The notes under the pieces were generated by a model, which was given only the letters and a program-made list of their open reading frames with translations, was not told where the DNA came from and searched no databases. The translations under genes were made by a program, and so were the position numbers. A stretch of 34,376 nt of DNA. It comes from Nitrospira sp. GTDB taxonomy: Bacteria > Nitrospirota > Nitrospiria > Nitrospirales > Nitrospiraceae. The DNA lies in the NCBI GenBank assembly GCA_020697375.1, contig JAJFBJ010000030.1:1-34376 (forward strand), given 5' to 3'. Below are positions 16,872-24,993 of the stretch, piece after piece. The first letter of the stretch is position 1, and each line of letters opens with the position of its first letter.

Positions 16872-19800
16872 ATGGGATCGGTACGAAGCGGACCTAGAAG
16901 GGACAGTCAGAGAACGTCGAGAGCAACCTGGAAATATCTGTTGGGCGTGATGCTTCCGTCGCTCTGCATTGGAGCATTCCATGTGGCATCGGCGGCGCCG
17001 GCCGATACCCACGCGACCGCGCACGACATGCCGGCTTGGGCCGAAAAGCTCAAGGGACAAACCATCGTCGAGGACGCGCAGGAAGGCCATGTGGAACGGA
17101 CCGCCATGATGGAGCGCCAGCACCAGCGCATCATGGAAAAAATCAACGATCAGCTGGTGCACGATTCAAACAATCAGCACACCGACGGGATGTACAACAA
17201 CGTCAACATGCTGCATCAGTATGGCGCCGGCGCCCAGGACATACTGTTGATGTCCAACAGCGGAGTGGAGCCGGTCTCGTCGATGGGCGGGCGCTGTCCG
17301 GCCAGCGCTCCGGTCCGGTCGTACGACGTCTCTTCGATCAACGTGGAAATCTCGTTGAACATGTGGCTCGATTTCTATCCCGGCTATATGTATGTACTCA
17401 CCGAAAACATCGACAAGGTTCGCGAGGAAGAAACCAGGAATCGCGAGGCGCGCGACAAGGAAGGGCACGATCCCGGCGCCGTAATGAACGGAGTGCAAAA
17501 TCAGTGGATTCAGCCGTTGGTCATCCGCGGCAATCAAGGCGACTGCGTGAAGCTCACGCTGCGCAATCAATTGGAGGGTGAAGAAGAAGTCAGCTTGAAT
17601 ATCCATGGATCCAGCATGGTCGTGTCGGCCACGGGCCAGCCGGCGACGACAACCAATCCGGACAGTATCGTGGCGCAGGGGAAGGCCATGGACTTCGAAT
17701 GGTACATCCCTCCCACGCAGCAAGAAGGTGGACGGCAGTTCCATTCCTTCAGCAACGATCGTGAACTGACGGTAATGGGCCTCTTCGGCACCTTCGTGAT
17801 CGAACCCAAAGGGTCGGAGTATCTGGAACCGCTGGGGACCGGTGATCCCCAGCCTGCAAAGAGCGGTTGGCAAGCGATCATCAAGAACGGGACCGGTCCC
17901 GACTTCCGGGAATTCGTCATCATCTACCACGAAGTCGGCGATGAAGCGTTCCGTCCGTTGAATAAGAAGGGCGATTTTATTCCGCAACGCGATCCGTTGA
18001 CCGACGTGTACCGGCCGGTCGCTCGCGCCATCAATTACCGCAGCGAACCGTTCGGTGTGGACAACATGCAAACGCAGCATGAATATTTCGGCTTCGAGGA
18101 CGAGTCGATGGCCTACAGCGCCTACACGTTCGGCGATCCCGCCACGACGATTCCCCGCAGCTACCTGGGAGACCCGGCGAAATTCCGCCTGGTTCACGGA
18201 GGTTCCGAAGTATTCCACTCCCACCATCCGCATGGCGGTTCCATCCGCTGGCCGCGCAGCCCGCGGGCGATCGATGAAATGCCGCTCTGGCATGCGGCGA
18301 AAAACGGCCCCGTAAAGTATCCGGTGATCCGGATGAAATCCGATCGTGTGGACGTGGAAGTGATCGGACCATCGGAGACGATGGATCTGGAGACGGAGTG
18401 CGGGTCGGGACTCTGCCAGCAATTGGCGGGAGACTTCCTCTTCCATTGCCATGTGGCTCACCATTACATCGCGGGGATGTGGGGCTATTGGCGCGTCTAC
18501 AACACCATTCAGCAGGGCGAACATCACAACGACGTGATGCCTGACCTGTTGGAGTTGCCGGATCGCAAGGGCCGCATCAAGGTGGGGGTAACTTCAGATG
18601 AACTCATCGGCAAGACCGTCGATTGGTTCGGGAAGCAATTCAAAATCATCGACAAGGGCAAGACCGATTGGAAAGCGGATCCGGCGATCGTGACGCTGAA
18701 AGATTGGGTCGACATGCAGTTTCCTCCGCAGGGGCTGCCCGGGCACAAAAAAGATGAGCGAGCGCAGACGCTGTCCTACGATGCGAGCGTGCTGAACTGG
18801 AGCTGGCAGGGCAATCGCGCCATGACAGAGCCTGAAAATACGGTGCCGAATCCGCGCTATCAATCGGCTCATCCAGGCGAACGCCTGCCGATCGTGTTCG
18901 AACCGCTGACCGGAAAGGTTTCGTGGCCTCACTTGAAGCCGCATTTCGGCCGGCGAGTGCCGTTCTCGAAAAATCACAATCCCTCTCCCTGGCTGGAGAT
19001 GATACATCTGGACGACGATGGATTGCCGAGTTCCTATCCGGCCAAGCCGGGCGAGAACGGACGTTGGAGTCTCTGCCCGGAAAATGCGGGCTCGAAGAAA
19101 TACAACGTGCACTTCATTCATACGCCCATGAAGCTGGCGGATAAGCAGGGAGACACGCCGGCGATCATGGATGAAGGCGGCTTGATCTACGTCTTGCATG
19201 AAGAGGAAGCCGCGATCAGGAAGAACAACGACCTGAAATTTCCGCTGGTCGTGCGGTCCAACATTTATGACTGCGTCGATTGGATGCTGACCAGTGAATG
19301 GGAGGATGATGATTTCTCGAACTTCCATTCCTCGAAGGTCAACACCCATTGGCACTTTCTGCAGTTCGACAATCAATCATCGGACGGTGTGATCACCGGG
19401 TTCTCGAACGAACAATCGGTGCGTCCGTTTACGATGCTCGAGAAGAAAACGGATAAGGGACTGCCGATGCCGTTGAACACCGTGTTCACGAAGGCGGCGA
19501 AGAAGGGTGATCGGGTCATCACCGTCAAGAATGCCGCGCAGTACCATCCTGAAGTGGAAATCCTGATCGGCGCGGACAATGTCGGCGGAAATGAAGTCGG
19601 CCGGATCAAGTCCATCAAGGGGAACGAGCTCACGCTCCTCCGGCCCTTGAAACATGACCATCCCGTCAAGGACATCGTGACGGTTGAATTCGTCAGGCAG
19701 CGATTCTGGGTCGATGCCGACGTGGGTACCGTTTTCTGGCACGACCATGCCTTGGGCCGGATCACCTGGGGCCATGGCGGATTCGGCACGATGATCGTCG

Positions 19801-21755
19801 AGCCGGTCGGTTCGACTTATCATGACCCGAAGACCGGGAAACCGATCCGGAGCGGACCGTTGGCGGACATCCGGACCGTCGAGCCGGTGGGTTATGGCGT
19901 GAACGGAAGCTTCCGTGAGCTCATGGTTCAGTTAAATGACAGTGTGCCGCATACAATCAATATCGTGACCGCAGGCAATCCGCCGGGTCAGCCGGTTGAG
20001 ATCGGGCTTGAAGCGGGGAAGACGATCTCGTTCCCCATCCCCGACCATATTACGATGACTCCGATGCCGTTCCTGAACGGCGGGACGCACACGACCGGTG
20101 GCAGTCTCAATTTCAGAGCGGAGCCGATTTCAGGCCGTCTGAAGGCCAATCCGGATTCTTCGGTGCTGTTCAGCAGCGCCGTGCACGGCGATCCCTATAC
20201 GCCGATGTTACGGGCCTACCTGGGTGACACGATCGTCTTCAGGCTGCTGCAGACCATGACCAATGAAACCATGGTCTGGACGCTGTCCGGTCATACCTAT
20301 TTGACCGAGCGGTACGCGGGCGATGCAAACCGGAAAAACTCCATCCATGTGGGCATCGCCGAGCGGTACGATCTGGTGGTGCCGCAAGCCGGAGGTCCGA
20401 GGCTGCAAGCGGGCGACTACATCCATTTCAATGGTCGGGCCTCGAAGTTCTCGGAAGGCGCCTGGGGAATCGTGCGGGTCCTGGACAAGGACGTGCCGGA
20501 CCTTCAGAAGCTGCCTGCCGGATACAGCGGACGGAACGTCATCCCAAAAGCGCCGGCGGTCTGTCCTGCCGAGGCGCCGGTGAAAAACTTCAACGTGGTG
20601 GCCATGGACTTCCCGTCCATGAGATTGAATCCGAATGCGCCCGACGCCATCGAGGTCGATTTCGAGCGGACCATTCAGATGGTCAATCCTGAGGCCAAAA
20701 TTTACATGTTGGAAGAAGATGTCTCGACCGTGGCGTCCGGAGCCCAACCAATGCCGTTGACGCTGCGGGCGAATGTCGGTGACTGCCTCAAGGTCAAATT
20801 GACCAATAAGATGAAGGAAGGCCGTGCATCCTTCTCGGCGATCGGGCTGGCATTCGATCCCAAGGATTCTCTGGGTGCGAACGTCGGCAACAATCCGGGT
20901 GATCAGACGGTTGCGCCGGGTGAACAGCGGATCTATACGTACTATGCCGATCCATTCTTGGGGGAGACGGCTTCCCTCGTCTGGGATTGGGGGAACGTGA
21001 TGACGAACCCGCGCAACGGACTCTTTGGCGGGATCGTGATCGGTCCGAAGGGAGCCATCTATCGCGATCCGAAGACGGGCGCGGATATTTCGAACAAGAA
21101 TAGCTGGATCGCCGACGTGATCGTGAATCGGACGATTCAAGGCTACGAGCATCGCAAGAACTACCGCGATGTGGCGTTGTTCTTCCAGGATGAAGACAAC
21201 ATCATCGGGACGAGCTTCATGCCCTATGTTCAGAACACCGCCGGGTTGACGGCCGTCAACTATCGGTCGGAGCCCTATAAGTTCCGTGAAGAGTCCGGTT
21301 GCACGTTGGGCAGGGTTTTCCAGCCCTGTTCGGTGGACAAGCCGGAAAGCATCGCCACGCCGCTGATCGAAGCGCATGCGGGAGATCCCGTGCGCATCCA
21401 TGTGTTCGGCGCGAGCAATGAACAGAACGGCATGTTCAGCGTGGAGAAACATGAATGGCCGATCGAGCCGTTCATGCCCGGCGCCGATCAAATTAGCGTC
21501 GTGGAATTTTCCGGCTCGGAGACGCTGGACGCCTTCATCCCTGCCGCCGGCGGAAGCTTCCGCTTACCGGGCGACTATGTTTGGAGCAATCAGCGGTTGC
21601 CCTATGCGCAATCGGGGCAGTGGGGAATCTTCAAGGTCCTTCCGGCTGACGATCAGCGGATTCTTCCGTTGACACAGCAGGCGCCCTCGATCAAGAGGGC
21701 GGATTCCGAGCAGCTTGACGGCATGGTTTCTCGTACCTCGACCACCGTCCGTTAG
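16872..21755 (+). CDS. Giant exported multicopper oxidase-like protein (MofA/MnxG-type candidate)
   Basis: The protein has 1627 residues; ordinary laccase-type enzymes have about 450-650. A signal peptide (about 1-41) and a His/Met-rich segment (about 45-125) precede three homologous two-cupredoxin units. Each opens with a CPxxA-like motif (C142, C735, C1231) and closes with GD...WG (from G520, G1181, G1567). Copper ligands are complete but permuted. Unit A has L3 HxxHxH (H449, H452, H454) and L4 HCHxxxHxxxxM (H525, C526, H527, H531, M536). Unit B has L1 HWH (H826, H828) and L2 HDH (H957, H959). Unit C has lost all of them. A trinuclear cluster would therefore form between units A and B. A paired cysteine recurs in each unit (C225, C801, C1305). 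Size and layout resemble putative Mn(II) oxidases, but the substrate is unproven. The start follows AGAGGAGG. Confidence 0.85.
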   Translation: MGSVRSGPRRDSQRTSRATWKYLLGVMLPSLCIGAFHVASAAPADTHATAHDMPAWAEKLKGQTIVEDAQEGHVERTAMMERQHQRIMEKINDQLVHDSNNQHTDGMYNNVNMLHQYGAGAQDILLMSNSGVEPVSSMGGRCPASAPVRSYDVSSINVEISLNMWLDFYPGYMYVLTENIDKVREEETRNREARDKEGHDPGAVMNGVQNQWIQPLVIRGNQGDCVKLTLRNQLEGEEEVSLNIHGSSMVVSATGQPATTTNPDSIVAQGKAMDFEWYIPPTQQEGGRQFHSFSNDRELTVMGLFGTFVIEPKGSEYLEPLGTGDPQPAKSGWQAIIKNGTGPDFREFVIIYHEVGDEAFRPLNKKGDFIPQRDPLTDVYRPVARAINYRSEPFGVDNMQTQHEYFGFEDESMAYSAYTFGDPATTIPRSYLGDPAKFRLVHGGSEVFHSHHPHGGSIRWPRSPRAIDEMPLWHAAKNGPVKYPVIRMKSDRVDVEVIGPSETMDLETECGSGLCQQLAGDFLFHCHVAHHYIAGMWGYWRVYNTIQQGEHHNDVMPDLLELPDRKGRIKVGVTSDELIGKTVDWFGKQFKIIDKGKTDWKADPAIVTLKDWVDMQFPPQGLPGHKKDERAQTLSYDASVLNWSWQGNRAMTEPENTVPNPRYQSAHPGERLPIVFEPLTGKVSWPHLKPHFGRRVPFSKNHNPSPWLEMIHLDDDGLPSSYPAKPGENGRWSLCPENAGSKKYNVHFIHTPMKLADKQGDTPAIMDEGGLIYVLHEEEAAIRKNNDLKFPLVVRSNIYDCVDWMLTSEWEDDDFSNFHSSKVNTHWHFLQFDNQSSDGVITGFSNEQSVRPFTMLEKKTDKGLPMPLNTVFTKAAKKGDRVITVKNAAQYHPEVEILIGADNVGGNEVGRIKSIKGNELTLLRPLKHDHPVKDIVTVEFVRQRFWVDADVGTVFWHDHALGRITWGHGGFGTMIVEPVGSTYHDPKTGKPIRSGPLADIRTVEPVGYGVNGSFRELMVQLNDSVPHTINIVTAGNPPGQPVEIGLEAGKTISFPIPDHITMTPMPFLNGGTHTTGGSLNFRAEPISGRLKANPDSSVLFSSAVHGDPYTPMLRAYLGDTIVFRLLQTMTNETMVWTLSGHTYLTERYAGDANRKNSIHVGIAERYDLVVPQAGGPRLQAGDYIHFNGRASKFSEGAWGIVRVLDKDVPDLQKLPAGYSGRNVIPKAPAVCPAEAPVKNFNVVAMDFPSMRLNPNAPDAIEVDFERTIQMVNPEAKIYMLEEDVSTVASGAQPMPLTLRANVGDCLKVKLTNKMKEGRASFSAIGLAFDPKDSLGANVGNNPGDQTVAPGEQRIYTYYADPFLGETASLVWDWGNVMTNPRNGLFGGIVIGPKGAIYRDPKTGADISNKNSWIADVIVNRTIQGYEHRKNYRDVALFFQDEDNIIGTSFMPYVQNTAGLTAVNYRSEPYKFREESGCTLGRVFQPCSVDKPESIATPLIEAHAGDPVRIHVFGASNEQNGMFSVEKHEWPIEPFMPGADQISVVEFSGSETLDAFIPAAGGSFRLPGDYVWSNQRLPYAQSGQWGIFKVLPADDQRILPLTQQAPSIKRADSEQLDGMVSRTSTTVR

Positions 21756-21762
21756 CCATCCG

Positions 21763-21793
21763 GGGCGGCGCCTCGCTCCACGAGGCGCCGCCC
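21763..21793. terminator. Strong GC hairpin between convergent genes
   Basis: GGGCGGCGCCTCG (21763-21775) and CGAGGCGCCGCCC (21781-21793) form a perfect 13-bp stem with a 5-base loop, 8 bases after the oxidase stop. There is no T-tract on either strand, so it may act as a 3' stabiliser or a factor-assisted terminator for the long oxidase mRNA and the opposing gene. Confidence 0.5.
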
Positions 21794-21886
21794 ACGAATG
21801 CAGCCCGGTCCTCATCAAAACTGTGTGCTCTCACCCCGCTTCAGGCTAATACCCTCCCTGCATAGTGAACTCCGAACCTCGTGCTG

Positions 21887-22648
21887 TCAGCGACTCCGGC
21901 GACGTGCCACCAAATCTTGAAGTGACTTGAAGTCCATGGCGCCCGGTACCAGTTCGGCGCCGACGATAAATGCCGGCGTGCCGCTGATGCCGAGCTCTTT
22001 CGCAAGCGTGCGATTACGATCAAGAGCTCTTTGCCATTGTGGATCGGCCATGTCCTGATCGAGCCGCTTCACGTCCAGGCCGACCTCGCCGGCAATGTGA
22101 AGAATCCCGTCTTTGGTGAGGTCGTTCTTGGCAGCCAGCAACGCTTCGTGAAACGCCTGGTGTTTCCCCTGTGCCTGCGATGCCAGCGCCGCCTTCGCGG
22201 CCAGCTCGGAGGTCTCGCCGAGAATCGGGAGATCCTTGTACACGACGCGCACGAATGCATCGCCCTGTTGGAGCTGGCTGACTGCCCCGGCCGTCCGCTT
22301 ACAAAACCCGCAACGGTAATCAAAGAACTCCACGACACTGACATCTCCCGAAGGATTTCCGCTCACGGGAGAAGAGGGATCGTGGAGCAAGTCCTGGCGA
22401 TGAACGACGATCGCGGCCCTCTGCCGTTCGTGCTCCTCGGCCGCCCGCCTGTTGTCCAACGCCTGTAAAGATTGCTCGATCACTTCAGGATGTGTCCGGA
22501 TGTACTGCTCGATCACCTCTTCCAAGGACTGTTTGGCAACAGAGGCGGGAGCCGGCGCTTCGGCCTGGACTGTGACAGGACTTTTTGTGAACCATGTCGC
22601 GAGCGACAGAACCAAGCATGCAATGAAAAAATATCCGCGGCTTTTCAT
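21887..22648 (-). CDS. DsbA-family periplasmic thiol oxidoreductase (ScsC/Com1-like)
   Basis: This 253-residue protein has a signal peptide (about residues 1-29) and an N-terminal helical segment (about 40-80, EEVIEQYIRTHPEVIEQSL) like the oligomerisation arm of ScsC/Com1 proteins. A DSBA-type thioredoxin domain follows, with the GNPSGDVSVVEFFDYRCGFCK signature split around active-site cysteines C113-C116. The cis-proline motif is T224-P225. The CGFC dipeptide and the arm fit a disulfide isomerase or oxidase; ScsC proteins were first linked to copper tolerance. It is convergent with the giant oxidase gene, whose product has recurring cysteine pairs, so it could help fold that enzyme, although no shared operon exists. 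The ATG has GGAGG five bases upstream. Divergent from the FhlA-like regulator. Confidence 0.88.
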   Translation of the reverse strand: MKSRGYFFIACLVLSLATWFTKSPVTVQAEAPAPASVAKQSLEEVIEQYIRTHPEVIEQSLQALDNRRAAEEHERQRAAIVVHRQDLLHDPSSPVSGNPSGDVSVVEFFDYRCGFCKRTAGAVSQLQQGDAFVRVVYKDLPILGETSELAAKAALASQAQGKHQAFHEALLAAKNDLTKDGILHIAGEVGLDVKRLDQDMADPQWQRALDRNRTLAKELGISGTPAFIVGAELVPGAMDFKSLQDLVARRRSR

Positions 22649-22851
22649 CCAGCCTCCGTTTTCCGTGATGGTCGTATTATCCGTTAAGGTCCGGTCGGAT
22701 TATACAAGAACCGTCCCTCGAAGTCGGTGGCGACAGGCCGGGTCGGGCCGCAGCCGGCGCCTGCCATGAGCGGAAATAAGGTCTTGATTAATCGAAAGCC
22801 GATGATGAAAATGCCTCTTTGAGAAGGCAACGAACCGGAGCCGGAGTGCCC

Positions 22852-24933
22852 ATGATCAATGGAGAGCCCTGTAAGACGGCCGAATCGGATACCACTCAAC
22901 TGTGCGCGCTCCTTCAAGTCACTGAAGCGATCGCGGAACATCGTGACTTGACCGGTCTGTTCCGTGATCTGGCGCGTCGTCTCCCCGTCGTCGTGCAGTT
23001 CGACCACATTGCCCTTATCTTGCACGACCCGCTGAAAAACGTGATGCGCACCCATTTGCTTGGACGCGCGGACGCGGAAAGTCTCGCCTCCGAACTTGAG
23101 CTGTCGATGGACGAGTCCGCAGGGGGAAGGGTATACCTGACGCAGCAGTCCCTCGTGGTGCCTCGCCTCGACGAGGACTCCCGGTTTCCCAAAGTCTCGG
23201 CCGCGCTGCGCCGGATCGGCGTGGAGTCCTATTGCCTCCTGCCATTGACAACGTCGATGAGGAAACTGGGAGCGATCGGTTTCGGCCGGTCCGTGGCCTA
23301 TGGTTTCGACGAGTCCGAAATCGAATTTCTTCAGCAGGTGGCGCGGCAGGTCGCGGTGGCCGTGGACAACGTGCTGAATGCCGAGACGGCCCGCAGGGTT
23401 CAAGGCCAGCTGGCTCATGAACGGGACCGGCTCCGTCTGCTGCTTGAAATCACCAATGCGGTGGTGTCGCGCTTGGAGCTGCCGCAGATCTTCGCCGCCG
23501 TCAGCCAATGTTTGCGCGGCGCCATTCAGCATGATGGTTCGGCTCTGGTCTTGTACGACGCCGACCGGCGGCGTTGCCGAGTTCACGTCCTGGACTTTTC
23601 CAAGGATGAAGAGTTTGTTGAAGAGCGGGAAATCACGGCAGAATGCACATCGCCGACCACGGTGGCCCTCACAACGGGAAAGCCGGCGGTGTTCCGGAGA
23701 AAGGATTTGGAATCGCTGGCGGCGGGCTCGGACATGGCCCAGCGGTTATTGGATCGCGGCGTGCACTCATTTTGCTCGGTCCCGCTGGTTTCTCGCGAGA
23801 GGGTGCTGGGGGCGCTGAATGTCGGGCGCCGGAGCGAGGAGGCATTCAGTCCGGAAGATGTCGAGCTCCTCAGCCAGGCCGCGCAGCAAATCGCCATCGC
23901 GGTGGACAACGGCCTGGCCTACCGCGAGATAGCGGAGCTCAAGGAAAAACTCAGCAAAGAGAAGGTTTATCTCGAAGGCGAAATCAAGACACAATACAAC
24001 TTCGAGGAAATCATCGGGGAAAGCGCCCGGTTGAAACAGGCGTTGCAACAGGTCGAAATCGTGGCGCCGACCGATTCAACGGTGTTGATCCTTGGCGAGA
24101 CCGGCACGGGCAAGGAATTGCTGGCGCGCGCCATTCACAACTTGAGCAGGCGGCGGGGCCGGACCTTCATGAAAATCAACTGCGCGGCGATTCCGACCGG
24201 TTTGCTCGAAAGCGAGCTGTTCGGACATGAGCGTGGCGCCTTCACGGGAGCCATCGCTCAGAAGATCGGCCGATTCGAGGCGGCCGACCAAGGCACGCTG
24301 TTTCTCGACGAAGTCGGCGACATTCCGTTGGAGCTGCAATCGAAGCTGCTACGGGTGTTGCAGGAACAGGAGTTCGAACGGCTCGGAAGCACGAAGACAC
24401 TGCGGGTCAACGTGCGGCTGGTAGCGGCCACTCACCGTGACCTGGAAAAGATGGTGGCGGAGAAACTGTTCCGGAACGACCTCTATTATCGTTTGCATGT
24501 GTTTCCGCTCAGCGTTCCGCCGCTACGTGAGCGAGCCGAAGACATTCCGATGCTGGTGCGCTATTTCACGCAAAAGTTCGCGCGGCAGATGAACCGACAG
24601 ATCGACACGATTCCCCGCGATGTGCTGGACACGTTGTCGCGTTATGCCTGGCCGGGAAACATCCGAGAGTTGGAGAATCTCATCGAACGGGCGGTCATTC
24701 TTTCCCAGGGATCCGAGCTACGGGTCCCTCTCGACGAAGCCCGGGCGAGCGCGACTGCCTCTGGGCCGGCGCCTGCGACATTGGAAGCCGCGGAACGGGA
24801 GCATATCATGCGAGCCCTCAACGAAACCGGCTGGGTGATCGCAGGCCCCCGCGGCGCTGCCGGCCGGCTCGGCATGAAGCGCACCACCCTCCAATCGAAG
24901 ATGCAGAAATTGGGCATTTCGCGTCCCGAATAA
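22852..24933 (+). CDS. FhlA-like sigma54-dependent activator with two GAF domains
   Basis: The protein has 693 residues from the ATG at 22852, which follows CCGGAG; a TTG 33 bases upstream is less likely. GAF1 (about residues 20-180) and GAF2 (about 200-365) are followed by a short coiled coil (IAELKEKLSKEKVYLEGEI), an AAA+ domain with Walker A GETGTGKE (from 415), GAFTGA (462-467) and Walker B LFLDEV (D486-E487), and a C-terminal Fis-type helix-turn-helix (about 645-693). Lack of a receiver domain means activity is set by a ligand or redox signal at the GAF domains, as formate does for E. coli FhlA. The target operon is not evident; I found no good -24/-12 site nearby except upstream of the giant oxidase. 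A miniature derivative lies at 31425. Confidence 0.92.
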   Translation: MINGEPCKTAESDTTQLCALLQVTEAIAEHRDLTGLFRDLARRLPVVVQFDHIALILHDPLKNVMRTHLLGRADAESLASELELSMDESAGGRVYLTQQSLVVPRLDEDSRFPKVSAALRRIGVESYCLLPLTTSMRKLGAIGFGRSVAYGFDESEIEFLQQVARQVAVAVDNVLNAETARRVQGQLAHERDRLRLLLEITNAVVSRLELPQIFAAVSQCLRGAIQHDGSALVLYDADRRRCRVHVLDFSKDEEFVEEREITAECTSPTTVALTTGKPAVFRRKDLESLAAGSDMAQRLLDRGVHSFCSVPLVSRERVLGALNVGRRSEEAFSPEDVELLSQAAQQIAIAVDNGLAYREIAELKEKLSKEKVYLEGEIKTQYNFEEIIGESARLKQALQQVEIVAPTDSTVLILGETGTGKELLARAIHNLSRRRGRTFMKINCAAIPTGLLESELFGHERGAFTGAIAQKIGRFEAADQGTLFLDEVGDIPLELQSKLLRVLQEQEFERLGSTKTLRVNVRLVAATHRDLEKMVAEKLFRNDLYYRLHVFPLSVPPLRERAEDIPMLVRYFTQKFARQMNRQIDTIPRDVLDTLSRYAWPGNIRELENLIERAVILSQGSELRVPLDEARASATASGPAPATLEAAEREHIMRALNETGWVIAGPRGAAGRLGMKRTTLQSKMQKLGISRPE

Positions 24934-24993
24934 CCGTCGCACACCTAAACAAATCTCCGATTCGTATTGAACCGTAAGGCTGTGCGGTTATCG

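Noticed and set aside
17166..18527. Long open frame on the minus strand opposite the giant oxidase (another at 20208-21491)
   Set aside because: Both are antisense to a well-supported gene with recognisable motifs. The translations are rich in Arg, His and Asp with no family pattern, as expected for shadows in GC-rich DNA.
16872..21755. Copper nitrite reductase or ordinary laccase as identity of the large oxidase
   Set aside because: Length (1627 residues), three units and the permuted ligand order do not fit either family.
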